Shown in pieces: positions 33,139 to 44,644 of a DNA stretch of 64,000 nt (position 1 is its first letter; each line of letters starts with the position of its first letter). The position numbers and the translations under genes are program-made. The notes beneath the pieces are model-generated. The model made no database searches and was not told the DNA's origin. It saw nothing but the letters and a program-made list of their open reading frames with translations. Source of the DNA: Trogon surrucura (taxonomy: Eukaryota > Chordata > Aves > Trogoniformes > Trogonidae); the NCBI GenBank assembly GCA_020746105.1, contig CM036618.1, positions 1,922,001-1,986,000 of the forward strand, in the 5' to 3' direction.

Positions 33139-34986
33139 AAAAACGTATTTACGTACGTAACACCGAGCACAGAAGAAGTTGCCCCAAGTGCCTGCAACAA
33201 CCTGCCGCGTCTGTGAAGGCTCAACCTGCCACGGGTCTCCCACACCGTCGCCGGCCGTTCGCCCGCCTCATCGCGGCGCAGAGCCCAGAGTTGCCCATTT
33301 TGATATTTATGCAAATTGCAGCTGGAGATTTCACAAGCGCCATGAAGCCACCGCAAGCGCTCTGCCGGCAGAAGTCCCCAGCCAGACCAACCCACGAGCT
33401 CCAGGCAGCGGAAATCGCGCAAGTCCTGCCCGTCACTGGCTCTGGGGGACACCGAACCTGCTGCAGAAGAGAATAAACCTGAAAGCTCTTGAGCTTTCCA
33501 CGGGTGCTTCAGCCATCCCTGCCGCCAGCCCCGCGAGCAGGACTCCTAAAAGCACAGGTTAACCCGTAACGGGAGAAAAGAAAATCCCCGACCCCAAAAC
33601 CCAACGCAGTTTTCTACCCACACACAACCAGCAGCCCGGGTGCCCGCTCACGACGTTCTGTCAAATTAATCCACGGTTTGCTCCGAGCCAAAGGAACCAT
33701 TCGATTTACGTCCAAAACCTCTAAATTAACAGCCTCAACGACACACGCTTTACATTAGTTTTTCATAACTTCCTGATACAGATGAGATCCAACTTCATTC
33801 CTCCCTCCCTCAGCAGCTGAACATGAACTCTGCAAACACCCCGGGTTCTGGAACGGCATCCACATTCTCAGAATATTCATCTTCTCTCATTAGGGCACAT
33901 TTGGACGCGAGCCAAGCGACATATAAATAATTATTTACACAGCTCAGTACTCCCGCGGAGCTCAGGTTCTTTTCTTTTTTCTCTTCCAAAGCCTCACAGT
34001 TATCTCAAGAAGCGTCTACCGTCATTTGCAAACTATTTTGTCAGCCTGGTGCCAAAGGGGGAAAACCGCTCGCTCGCTTGATGTCAGCTCCTCGGAAAGG
34101 CAGAAATTGGATGATGTTTCCAAAGGGCTACACTTGAAGTTATCTCTGAGTAATCTAGGAGAGATGATCATGCAGAGAAGAGAGGAGCTGGTTCGAAGAG
34201 CCGTGAAGACGCCGACTCCTCGGGCTGTGAAGAAGACGCGTCTTCGAAAGCGGAATTGAAGCTGTCACAGGTTCCCTGTTCCAACAAAACCAGCTCCTAC
34301 CACGCTTTAAAAATAAACCCCTAATCTGAGCTCGCCTGCAGAGAACAATCTTGATCTCAGGAACGTGAGATCGACTTTTAATTCTTTCCTACCTTTTTTT
34401 TTTCCTCTCTAGAGCCAACGACGACGATGAAACGATGACAAACGGGTTCGTGCGGGTACCACGGCGGAACAGGCTGCTGGCCAAGCAAACCTCAAGATGC
34501 TGCTGCACCAGGAGATGCGCGGGCACCGCCGTGGCCTCGACCCTTCGCCATCACTTGAACAGCTGCGCGCTGGATTACGAGGACGTGGTTCGGTACTTTA
34601 AACTGTTTACTTTCTTACTATCCATCATTAAAATGTGCTTAACAACAAGCACCAGCAGCCCGGGCCAGATGTTCTTGCCTTGTTGGGTTTTTTTTCTTCC
34701 ACGACAAAACGCAATTTAAAAAAGAAAAGACTAATGGGGAAGGATATCGTGTATAAAACACATGAAGGATATTGGATACAAAACGAGTTCCAAATTTTTT
34801 GTCGATATATTACGACAGAGAAGGAGTCCAACAGTGACAACTCTGCTGTCAAGTCATATGCCTGGACTTCCAGCTCTTAAGCATCCTGGTCTGACATTTT
34901 GAATTCTGAAGATTGTCCCAGCATTGAAACAACGACAGGAGAGGCGTTAGATATTGTCAAATCCTGATTATCTTGATTTTGAAGAA
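33139..34986. other. Long unique stretch with one candidate exon start
   Basis: Contains the strong acceptor at 34412 listed separately. The plus frame at 34026-34259 ends in a basic stretch (KTPTPRAVKKTRLRKRN) and has no family match. AT-rich segments occur at 33700-33960. Confidence 0.35.
34413..34719 (+). other. Candidate exon after strong splice acceptor (unproven)
   Basis: A very strong pyrimidine tract of roughly 20 bases ends in CTCTCTAG at 34412. From there one phase stays open for about 100 codons, starting ANDDDETMTNGFVRVPRRN and containing a cysteine/arginine-rich part (RCCCTRRC) and a short hydrophobic stretch (FTFLLSIIKMCL). I recognise no family, and no good donor is visible, so a terminal exon or chance are both possible. 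Confidence 0.25.
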
Positions 34987-35021
34987 CCATTAAGGTTGGA
35001 AAAGACCTCTAAGATCATCAA
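34987..35021 (-). mobile_element. Outer CR1 LINE, 3' end of a nested pair
   Basis: A 35-base CR1 end (ACCATTAAGGTTGGAAAAGA, up to GATCATCA). Its next expected bases (AGTCCAACCGT) occur only after another CR1, at 35471. Joining the two flanks gives normal CR1 wording. Confidence 0.9.
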
Positions 35022-35469
35022 TCCTAGAATCATCAGGGTTGGAAGGGACCTTAAAGCTCATCCAGTTCCAACCCCCTGCCATGGGCAGGGACATCCCCCA
35101 CTGGATCAGGCTGCCCAGAGCCCCATCCAGCCTGGCCTGAAAAGCTCCCAGGGATGGGGCTGCCACCCCCTCTCTGGGCAACCTGGGCCAGGGTCTCCCC
35201 ACCCTCATGGGGAAGAACTTCTTCCTCACGTCCCATCTGAACCGACCCATCTCCAGCTTCAATCCATTCCCTCTAGTCCTGTCACTCCCCACATCCTGAC
35301 AAGCCCCTCCCCAGCTTTCTTGTAGCCCCCTGGAGATACTGGGAGGCCACAATAAGGTCTCCTTGGAGCCACCTTTTCTCCCAACAAGCCCAACTCTCTC
35401 AGTCTGTCTGCACAGCAGAGGGGCTCCAGCCCTCTGAGCATCCTCGTGGCCCTTCTGTGGACACGTTCC
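35022..35469 (-). mobile_element. Inner CR1 LINE, about 450 bp
   Basis: A complete 3' part of the subfamily also seen at 7059: [55 protein letters not shown], with a CTAGAATCATCAGGG 3' end. The octamer end is short. The insertion point leaves an A-rich junction (left CAA, right AAA), consistent with a very short target duplication. Confidence 0.93.
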
Positions 35470-35960
35470 AAAGTCCAACCGTGAACCCTACACCACCATG
35501 ACCACTAAACCATGTCCCCAAGTGCCACATCTACACGGTTTTTGAACACTTCCAGAGATGGGGACCCTACCACTGCCCTGGGCAGCCTGGGCCAGTGCCT
35601 CACCACTCTGTAAGTAAAGACATTTTTCCTACTGTCCAACCCAAACCTCCCCTGGTGCAACTTGAGGCTCGTTCCTCTTGTTCTATCCCTTGTTACTGGG
35701 GACAAGAGACCGACCCCACCTTGCTACAACAACTGCAGAGAGCGAGAAGGTGTCCCCTCAGCCTCCTCTTCTCCAGCTGAACAGCCCCAGGGCCCTCAGC
35801 CGCTCCTCCCCACACTTGGGCTCCAGACCCTGCCCCAGCTCTGTCGCCCTTCCCTGGACACGCTCCAGCCCCTCCAGCCCCTTCTCGCAGGGCGGTGCCC
35901 TGGAGACACAAAGCACTTGGCGCCATCCCGGGTGCACCTCTCTAATAAGAACGTCACCGT
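35470..35960 (-). mobile_element. Outer CR1 LINE, 5' continuation
   Basis: Resumes the element begun at 34987: CGGTTGGACTT block, [52 protein letters not shown] and a decayed segment upstream to about 35960. It is the same subfamily as the copy at 50939. Confidence 0.9.
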
Positions 35961-36406
35961 CCTCAGCCCGTGACTTCAGATCTGTGTCTCATCATCTTTA
36001 TTGAATCTAAACTGTGGCAGAGCTCGTTATATTCAGAAGCAATTCAGAAGTTTCTACGAAGCTGACTCAATGGGTTTCTTTAAAAAGTAAAGCCGGCGAA
36101 GTAATTTTAGGATGTTCTCCGATGCTTCTCGAGTGTCGTGTCTTAATGATTAAATAGATCGGGATGATGACGGGGTGGGGGAAAGAAATGAAGACGACTT
36201 TCTGCAACAACTGCCACTTCACGATTGGAGAACTGCTCTTCTCTCGCTGCCTCCATTGCTCCCATCGTTATATTTGAGATTATCGCCCATCGCAGACAGC
36301 GCCGATGAACAGGCTGGGTATGAGCACACAAGTACGGCGCTCGCTATAATCCCCAGCTGACAATTAAATAACACAGAGCATATTAATACGAAGAACATAA
36401 TTAGAC

Positions 36407-36422
36407 TGGAGTTATAACTCCA
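36407..36422. repeat. Perfect 16-bp palindrome
   Basis: TGGAGTTATAACTCCA reads identically on both strands, within an AT-rich unique block. Confidence 0.8.
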
Positions 36423-36870
36423 TATATCACAGAAGGGCATAAATCCACGTACGCGCAATATAAAAGTGCGTAGCTATAGTTACGGAACGAAAATTCAGTA
36501 GTAAAAAAGTCATTTTGAGAACTCTAACGAGAGAAAAAGAAACCCTGTAAAGCAAAATCTTCATCACTGCACACTAAAATACGACGTCGTTTGAACAGTT
36601 TAAAGGCACGTTTGCCTTTTTTAATTATTTCTGTGCGGCACTCGACAAAAATACCGAGACTCTGTCACAAAACCAAGTTACTCGAGGGGGCAAGAACCCT
36701 TCTAGAAGGTTTCACCAGAGGCAGGGCCAAGGATGGGAAACGGTTCCCGCTGCTTCTTGTTCTACCAGAGAAGGGGAAGGTGGGTGCAGGGGAAAGAAAT
36801 TCCACGTACAAGAGCACCCAACGTGCAGCACAAGTGCCACCATGGATGAGAACCACTAAAGCCAGCGTGG

Positions 36871-36899
36871 AATATATATATATATATATAAATATATAT
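36871..36899. repeat. (AT)n microsatellite
   Basis: About ten AT units, one interrupting A, then four more. Confidence 0.9.
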
Positions 36900-37744
36900 C
36901 TATAAAGCCAAAGCTTTTAAGATGACGTGTTTATCAGCCTGACTGCCTATTCTAGAAATAAAGGATTACTGGGGGTAGAGGGCTCGTGTTTACACAAAAG
37001 AGCTACAGCGAACTTAAAAGCTTTATGGCTCTTTCTGACGTATTAACGCTTATCAAATTTTAAAGTAAATAAATAAATGAAAAAGAATTAGATGCCGTAA
37101 GCTTATCTGTGTTTATAACTATTTGAATGCTTCGCCTGCATTGATTCCCAATGGAAACTGAGAAATCCTTCTCCCCCCCTACCTGTATTATCACATTAAT
37201 ATATTAATGGTATTATTTAATCATATTCAATAGCCATAATTTCTCATATAAAGCCTATTCCGGGCTATAAGCTGGGGCTGGGGTGGAGGAGCAGCTCGGG
37301 TGGTGAACGGGGGACGCTGCAAGGCAGCTCGACTAGAAGAGCCAAGGGTTAACCACCGCTCTTCCCCTTCTCCACCGAGGCCTCAAACAGCTCGTGAAAT
37401 CTCCTGCCACCCAGCCACGCTCCTCTAAGCCCGTTTCCCAGCGATTTGAGAGAAAGGGGATTCCAGCTGCACACGCAGACGGGTAAAACGTCAGCGCTGA
37501 TACACGTCCTCCCACCGCGCCGCTCCCGCATCCGTCGGGTCCCGCCACCGGTCCGAAGCCAACCCAAAAATACAGCCGGGGAAGGAAAAAAAATAACTTT
37601 TCAGAAACAGAAGATCATCCCACGGGATGCGAACGGAACAGGCTAAAAGGGGTTGCGGGGCAGAACTGCTGACAAACCGCTTTATGCCGATCCTTCGGAT
37701 GTGTTTTCTGCGAAAGGGGCGTCTTGCAGAAGTTCCTACGGGCA

Positions 37745-37905
37745 AAGGGAACTTTGAAGGTCACCCAGTCCAACCCCCTGCAGTGAGCAGGGACAGCTTC
37801 AACCAGACCAGGTTGCTCAGAGCCCCCTCCAACCTGACCTTGAATGTGTCCAGGGATGGAGCCTCCACCTCCTCTCTGGGTAACCTTAACGTCGAGTTTC
37901 TCCCC
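37745..37905 (-). mobile_element. CR1 LINE 3' part, octamers lost
   Basis: Minus-strand CR1 from the GTTGGACTGGGTGACC box to a LPREEVEAPSLDTFKVRLEGALSNLVW-type frame. The extreme 3' end is decayed. It is related to the outer element at 38708. Confidence 0.88.
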
Positions 37906-38707
37906 ATCCATCCATCCAGACACTGAACTCTCCTACTCTGATCTTTCCAGGGAAACCGGCTCCAGCAACGGAGGATTTGGCTGAGAATTCCCACCTGTGG
38001 CCAGCGGCAACGCGAACAAGCCTTTTCCTGCGAGGCTCCTCAAACCAGTCCCAAACCACAGCTCTTCCTTTTCGGAATTAAAACCAGGCGACGGTTACCT
38101 AAACAGTCGCCGAGATTCAACATCCCTCTTCGTTACCCGGCCGAAATATGTTGTTTTCACAGTCACCCTCCCAATGCCGACCTGTTTATTGGTTTGCAGC
38201 AGAGGGGAATTTCCTCCTCCTTTTCCAACGGCAACCACAGCTCGTTTGGCAATTTCTCCGACAACGTTCTTCTGAAGCGTTAACCGAAAGGGGCTGGAAA
38301 AGAGAAGCAGCTACACCGGAGGTGGTACAAAGACGCGCTCCACTGCGGGAACTTCGGCGAATCTCCTGAAATAACTCCCCGGCGTCTCCGTTCGAGGGGA
38401 GAATTTGATCTACCCTTTTCTGACAAACAAGCTAGCAGCAAAGCGGAGGATTCCCGAGTGTCACCTCCAATATCCGCTCGAAACCTGTACAACATGCGGC
38501 CTCCAAATCGCTTTGATCTACCGAAGGGCAGAGCTTTGCGCGGGCAAAGCCACCTTAAAGAAACCAGGGCTTGGAGACGCTTGAGCTGGTGCCCAAAACA
38601 CGACCAGGGTGGGGCTGAGCGCTCCACAGCCCGGTTGGATGCTCCTGCGCCCCAGTCCATGGATCCTCCTGGCAGATGCCAGATCTACACGTCAGGCTCC
38701 TTTTAAC
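37906..38707. other. Unique sequence, no gene recognised
   Basis: Unique, mixed GC. The minus frame at 38280-38660 (126 codons) has no recognised feature. No repeat ends or splice architecture that I trust. Confidence 0.4.
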
Positions 38708-38753
38708 CCATAGAATGGGTTGGGCTGGGAGGGACCTTTAAAGGTCACCCAGT
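38708..38753 (-). mobile_element. Outer CR1 LINE, 3' end of a nested pair
   Basis: The 3' end of a minus-strand CR1 (CCATAGAATGGGTTGGGCTG, up to CACCCAGT). The host resumes at 38970 with TCCAACTCCC. AGT is present on both sides of the insert (38751-38753 and 38970-38972). Confidence 0.92.
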
Positions 38754-38969
38754 CACAGAACCACAGAATCACAGAATGTCAGGGATTGGAAGGGACCTCG
38801 AAAGATCATCCAGTCCAATCCCCCTGCCAGAGCAGGAACGCCTCGATAATGCTACACAGGAACGTGTCCAGGCGGGTCTTGAATGTCTCCAGAGAAGGAG
38901 ACTCCACACCCTCCCTGGGCAGCCTGGGCCAGGGCTCCGGCACCCTCACTGAGAAGAAGTTTCTTCTCG
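38754..38969 (-). mobile_element. Inner CR1 LINE, 216 bp, young, with 3-bp target duplication
   Basis: A young-subfamily CR1 end (octamers, GGGATTGGAAGGGACCTCG, on to TTCTTCTCG) inserted into an older CR1 with an AGT duplication. Its sequence matches the ends at 4694, 14071, 24939, 51274 and 61471. It shows that the young subfamily moved after the host element. Confidence 0.95.
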
Positions 38970-39515
38970 AGTCCAACTCCCTGCAGTGAGCAGGGACAGC
39001 TTCAACCAGACCAGGTTGCTCAGAGCCCCGTCCAGCCTGACCTTGAATGTCTCCAGGGATGGAGCCTCCACCTCCTCTCTGGGCAACCTGTGCCAGGATC
39101 TCACCACCCTCATTGGAAAAAACTTCTTCCTAAGCTCAATCTACCTTCCTACAGCTTAAAACCATTTCCCCTTGTCTTATCACCACACGCCCTTGTCAGC
39201 AGCCCCTCCCCAGCTCTCCTGCAGCCCCTTCAGGCACTGGGAGGCCAATCTAAGGTCTCCCCTTTGGGAGCCTTCCCCTTTCCAGGCTGAGCAGCCCCAG
39301 CTCTCCCAGCCCGTCCTCACCGGGAGCTGCTCCAGCCCCCTGAGCATCTTGGTGGCCTCCTGGGGACCCCCTCCAACAGCTCCACGTCCTTCTGGTGCTG
39401 AGGGCCCCAGAGCTGGGCACAGAGCTGCAGGGGGGTCTCAGCAGAGCAGAGCAGAGGGGTGCAATCCCCTCCCTCGCCCTGCTGGCCACGCTGCTTTTGA
39501 TGCAGCCAAGCAGCT
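38970..39515 (-). mobile_element. Outer CR1 LINE, 5' continuation
   Basis: Continues the element from 38708: GTTGGA... box, decayed FLSLERGRLPKGRP, GHQDAQGAGAAPGEDGLGELGLL and LQLCAQLWGPQHQKDVELL segments, ending near ...[11 protein letters not shown]. Relatives are at 15130 and 37745. Confidence 0.9.
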
Positions 39516-40865
39516 CTTTCCAGCTTTCTTTTATATTTTCCCTTTTTTTCTTTCTGCTTAATTGCAGCCCCATGTCCCCGAGCAGAGGGGATCACCACAG
39601 GGAGAACCAACACATACTGGAGCAGGAGGCAGCAGGGTGGAGAAGCAGCGCCCCGACGTCTCCGGCACTCCACGGGTCCTGAATTTGGCACAGTAATTCC
39701 CCTCCACCGAGCCCAGAAATTCCGATTATCTCCAATCAGACTTCTTTCAGGTAAGCAGAAAGGGAGCGTACAGGAAAAACGTGGATCTCTACTAGAGCAG
39801 CCATCATAATTAATGCCCAGATTGCTCCCGCCGCGTTTGTACTCTGACACGAGAGCACTCCAGCTGCAATCTGCTGCGCAGAAACACGACCAGAAGGGAG
39901 AGAACATTGCAAATCCAGCGGAAAAAAAAAATAAAAAGCCACCCCACCCACCCCTCCGTTAGACGTAGTAACCAAAACCATCTCCCAACCCATCAGCACG
40001 ACCTCTCCATTTCAACGCCGTCCCGAGAAGGAAAATCACCCTTGTCCTCACCCAAGCAACGAGGCGGGTATCACAGAATCGCGGATTTATTCAGTTTTTT
40101 AATCACTAATCGCAGCAGCCAAACAGCTCGACGAGAAGGCAAACGCGTGCGCAAAGCAGAAGGGAGAAGGGAAATTTGGAAACCCGGGGAAGCTTCCTCC
40201 CGCTTCGGTTTCTGCGGGTGTAAAACGGGAATTATCGACGCAGACACCATTCACACAGCGCCCCGGGCTTTGCCTGCTGCACCTCGTAAAGCATCGACGT
40301 GGCCCGCACGAGTGACTCGGAACAAGTGTCATAGATCTGGAAAAGGAAATCACACGAATCCAAACAGATGGTTAATCAAAAGGTTAGCTTCTGGTTCTGC
40401 CGCCAGAGGAAATAGGTTTTTCTTTCGCAAAAATAAATCATATAAATAACACAAACACCAGTGGCTTAAGGCAAACTAATAGTTTAGGTCAATCTGGATT
40501 TAACAGCCTCAGCACCATCCTGCTAATCGGCAGCGTTCCTGATTTCCAGCAGTTGAGCCTGAAAATCATTTAAGTCGTTATCGAGTCTTCCAGGGTCTTG
40601 TGTTGCTTCTGCAGCCGCCTCCCGGGGCGACGCGGGCGAGCGGCTCAGCGGCCACGTTCCCAAAATGCCAACAGGTCCGAGGAGCAGCACCTGCAGTTTT
40701 CATTTCGGTGGCAAGATCTTCCACCCAGGAGCAGCCAAAACTGCTGGACTATCTCAAAACCCCAACCGTGGGCTGGAGGAGAATTTTGGAGTTTGTTTTT
40801 CTTGGTGCGTGGTGGGTTTTTTTCTCCAAACACACGGAACTGGAGGGGACAGCACCGAAGTGCTG
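39516..40865. other. Unique sequence, no gene recognised
   Basis: A donor-like TTTCAG/GTAAGC lies at 39748-39757 on the plus strand without a supported exon. An A run sits near 39920. The frames are short or composition-driven. Confidence 0.35.
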
Positions 40866-40985
40866 GAATCGTAGAACGGTTCGGGTTGGAAGGGATCTTT
40901 AAAGGTCGTCCAGTCCAACCCCGCTGGAGGGAGCAGGGACATCTTCCACTCGACCCGGTTGCTCAGAGCCTCAAAGTCTCACCAC
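40866..40985 (-). mobile_element. CR1 LINE 3' tail, about 115 bp
   Basis: Minus-strand CR1 end with TCTACGATTCC, GGGTTGGAAGGGATC and GCTGGAGGGAGCAGGG blocks. 5'-truncated. Confidence 0.88.
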
Positions 40986-41869
40986 GTGCCAGGAGAGCGT
41001 TGTTAAGCACCGGACTGCAGCAAGAGACGGTGTTAAAATCAGCTCTTTGGAGATGAGCTTTATATATAAAATTTCCATGGTTACCTCCATGCAAGTTACC
41101 ATGGATCAGACTAAGCACTTATTTTTCCAACGCCATTTATAAGCATTTAAGAGAGATTTTTTTTTTTCCATTCTTGTCTCAGGGCATTTCATACCATTAG
41201 CCACTGTTTTTCCGATCACATACGTTACGGATTAAGTCTTAACCAAACCTTCATTTTCTATTTCTGCAGTTTCCAGGAGCCACGTTAGAGGTAGGGACGA
41301 TAAGATACGTGTTTGTATAAAACGTCGAGCTCTTCCTGACAGCCAGCAAAGCCCTAGCGTGAATTAAAGGCTACGGGGAAGTATTTCATTGTGCTACCAG
41401 CTGAAACAGCTGCTGGATCAGGCAGATTTTTCCAGATGTTGGAAGGCAGGGCCCACGCTCGCATCGATAACCACGACTAACACCTACGCAACCGCGTTTA
41501 AACGATCCCGTTGACGATTCTCGTCGTGACTGAAGGAACTCAAGCTCAAGCGGTGCCGTTTTCAGCCCAAAGAACAAAATCCATACGAACATCCAAAATC
41601 AGAGAGCTTTTACTGCTCAGCGTCGCTTACGGGAGAACTTTTATCTGGAAAGAATTTCTTTGTTTGTATGTTTAATGAATCTTTCGAGGCTTTAGGACAC
41701 GGTTTCTGGGAGGCCACTGAGAGCGCCCCACGTGCAGCAAAGCCAGGAGCTGCAGACCTACGTGAGCATCGTCCTCTACGCTCAGCTCGGTCACCTCCTG
41801 GCCCCAGGAGGGGGTCCTTTCTCCGGCTGAAAACGGCAAGAAATAGACTTTTAGAAGTGTATTTTTACT
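40986..41869. other. Unique AT-leaning stretch with an inverted repeat
   Basis: Bases 41060-41110 hold TATATATAAA followed by an imperfect inverted repeat of 11-base arms (listed separately). No gene recognised. Confidence 0.35.
41074..41105. repeat. Inverted repeat with RFX-like half-sites
   Basis: TCCATGGTTAC (41074-41084) and GTTACCATGGA (41095-41105) pair at 10 of 11 bases around a 10-base loop. Each arm resembles part of an RFX X-box (GTNNCCATGG), which normally continues into a second half-site. It could be a regulatory site; unproven. Confidence 0.5.
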
Positions 41870-42196
41870 CATAGAATCATAGGATGGTTAATGTTGGAAG
41901 GGACCTTGAAGATCACCTCGTTCCAACCCCCTGCCCTGGGCAGGGACACCTCTGTCCCCCAGCCCAGGTTGCTCCAAGCCCCGTCCAACCTGGCCTTGAA
42001 CCCTTCCAGGGATGGGGCATCCACACCCTCCTGGGGCAGCCTGTGCCAGCACCTCACCCCTCTCACAGTGAAGATTTTCTTCCTTATAGCTAATCTAAAT
42101 CTCCCTTCTTGCAGTTTCAGGCCATTTTTCCTTATCCTGTCACTCCAGACCCTTGTACAAAGCCCTCTCTGGCTTCCCTCTAGCCCCTTTCATGTA
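41870..42196 (-). mobile_element. CR1 LINE 3' part, about 325 bp, older
   Basis: Minus-strand CR1 with octamer end CATAGAATCATAGGATGG, the GGGGTTGGAACGAGG box, a truncated RGVRCWHRLPQEGVDAPSLEGF frame and a 5' truncation near 42196. It is the same lineage as the tail at 16046. Confidence 0.93.
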
Positions 42197-44644
42197 TTAT
42201 TCTTAAACGTCGTGCCGAAAAAAAAGAGAAATACTATTCACGCAGGGTGCCAACACATGACAGAAGCTCCCAGCTGGAAAGCCAACTGGTGGGAAAGACA
42301 TTCAGTTCAGCGCAACGGCTCCTGTCTTTCCTGACCCGCGATGACAAAACGACAACCGCATTTACACGACGGGTTTTATTTGTGCCCAGCAGCCAGCCTC
42401 GCTTCGCATCACCCGCCCACGAGAGCCAAATCCCAACAGCCTCCCTTGTACCACCCCTCAAATACCCACCTCTTGTCCGTCCTTTCTCAGGCATTCACAT
42501 AATCCCCACAGGCAGAGAAGACAATTCATTTAAAAGGTCTTGGTCCCACCTGGGTGGGACTCTGGGTGTGTTAGAGCGGAATTAAGATGCTGAAAACAAG
42601 GTGCACACCCCTGCTCTTTGCAGTCCTACTTATCTTCCTCAAAATCCTAATCCCCATTTTTTTCCAAGAGAATCATTTCCCGAAAATAAAAGGGAAGCAA
42701 TTTTCAAAGCCACCCCACCTGGCGGCGTGGGCTCGGCTCAACGGGGCGAGGTTGCTCCCGACGCTCGTCGAACCAAGCTGCCCTGTGCCTCCTGCAGCAA
42801 CCAAAAAGAAACAGAGAAAAAAAAAAAAATAGAGACAAAATCCCGTTGGATTTCCATCGGCAGCGTAAGGAGCGCGCGGCGGCCAGATGTGCCCCGCAGC
42901 TGTCGCCGAGCGGCGATACCCAAACCCCGGGAGGGGACTTTCTGCAGGATCAGCCGGTCCGTTCGTCCCCACCCTCCCTCGGCATCGGTTATTTTAGCTC
43001 CGCGATCGCCGGGCACGTTGCCAAAAAAAAAAAAAAATCAAACCACAAACCAAAAAAAACAGTAAAAGGTGATTTAATTTCTGGAGGAGCGGGAGGAAAA
43101 TTGCAAATCCCTGATGTTACAACAAAGACGTCGTTTTCCTTGTGGCTCGCGCCACGGAATCCACACGAAGATACCTGTCACTGAACTGCTTCTTTTCCTG
43201 GTGTTATCACTTGCTCAAGAAAAAATTAAAAAAAAAATAAACTTTAAGAGACTGCCAGGACCTGGCAGAGCTGGAGATTGCAACCACAGAACCATTCCCT
43301 TAAGTTAAAACAGGTTTCCATCAAGTTTTCTTTTGATTTGGACACTGTAAAAGATAATCATTTCTCTACCTCACAATGGTCTGAGAAGGAGAAACAGATT
43401 CAGAGCGGTTTTTAAAAATACTCATACACTGACTAAAGGCAACTGCTTTGTTCCCAAAGAAAAGCCATCGCAAAGCAACAACGTTATGTAAAATACACCT
43501 CAAAAATGAATTATTATCTTCTTCCCCAATCAATTTTAAACCAGAGTGTGAACAAAACCATCCAGGAATCCAAAAATATCCGGCCACAGAGAACACTAAA
43601 CAGTGAGGCAGCCCTAGATTCATTAACTGAAGGGATCTATCCTCCTTTTTTTCTTTTCTTTAAAGATTCCCAAGTGCTCCTTAGGGGTGGGCCAAGCAGC
43701 AGGACACAAACCACCAAGAAGATCCAGACCACCAGGTGCAGGATGAGCGTCCTCGCACAATCTCCAGGTGGGTTTTACTTCGTTCAGCTCCTCAAAGCCC
43801 CGCTCGGCGGCACCGACAGGTACGACAAACCCGCGCGGCGACGTCGTGTTTTAAAAGAAACGGCCTTAACGCTCGCTGGAATTCTTCACCTCGGGAGCAG
43901 CCCCATCTCCAAACACTGCGTGTTTTCAGCCACGTTAGAGCAAATTAACTCCCCCGGTGTTTGAAGTCTGAAGGGAACTCGCTCCGCGGTAATTACCTCC
44001 CGTTCTCCTACAAGTAGCTGCTTGCGCCAGCCCAGCTCGCTCCCGCTTCGAGAGGCGACGCTCCCAAGCGCCGCCGTAGTGCCGCGGCTGTTCGCGTTTC
44101 CGAAGACGAGCCCGAAGAGCTATTTCGCCTCTCCTGCCGTAGAAAACTCTCGCCGAGCCTTCTGCTCGCTTTGCACAAGACCGCGGAAGCTTTTTGGAGG
44201 GGAAAAAAGAAAGAGAAACTTTGACGAACACCATTTCCAAACCGCTTCTTAGGGCGAGCTGCGTCAAATTATCTCGGAGACGTGCTTTTCCCACTCGGGT
44301 GAGCCGGGCTGAAAGGGAGAATTCCCCGGTGATTCAGCAGGGCCTTTGAAAAACGTGACGCTTTCATTAAGCCCGAACAAAGTGAGGCCTCTCGAGGAGG
44401 CACTTGATTTCCAAGCACCTGGAGCCGTTCAGCACTTCGCCAGGCGCTCGGGGCGGCTCCAAGCAGGGAGGGCAAAGCTTTGCCGAGGAAGGCACGAGCC
44501 TACAGGCAGGAGTACAAGGGTGACGGCTCCTCCAGGGAAAGGATTTACTGGCAGGATTTGGTCCTCCTAGAAGGGTTCAGCCCAGTGTCACTAAGTGTCA
44601 GCCACGCAAGAAGATGCAAGGCCACGATGACGGCAGCAATAACG
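42197..44644. other. Long unique stretch with a candidate exon
   Basis: Contains the splice-flanked segment at 43666-43767 (listed separately). A runs lie at 42821-42833 and 43021-43037. Bases 43990-44170 are CpG-rich. No other gene or repeat recognised. Confidence 0.35.
43666..43767 (+). other. Candidate internal exon, 102 nt (unproven)
   Basis: A branch-point-like CATTAACTGA lies about 40 bases upstream of a T-rich acceptor ending TTTAAAG, and a donor CCAG/GTGGGT follows. The 102 bases are open in one phase and the phases are symmetric (1-1). The peptide is 33 residues rich in S, T, R and K (QVLLRGGPSSRTQTTKKIQT in part) with no recognised family. A chance arrangement remains likely. Confidence 0.27.

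Larger units (their letters stand above)
35961..37744. other. AT-rich unique stretch, conserved-element-like
   Basis: Bases 36000-36600 and 37000-37270 are AT-rich but complex, with TAAT/ATTA cores, an AP-1-type TGACTCA near 36063 and a perfect 16-bp palindrome at 36407-36422. An (AT)n patch is at 36871-36899. No protein frame is recognised. A distal regulatory role is possible but untested. Confidence 0.35.

Noticed and set aside
40073..40087. ATCACAGAATCGCGG, resembling a CR1 octamer end; similar at 63353-63362
   Set aside because: Only the octamer-like word is present, without the adjacent GGTTGGAAGGGACC box.
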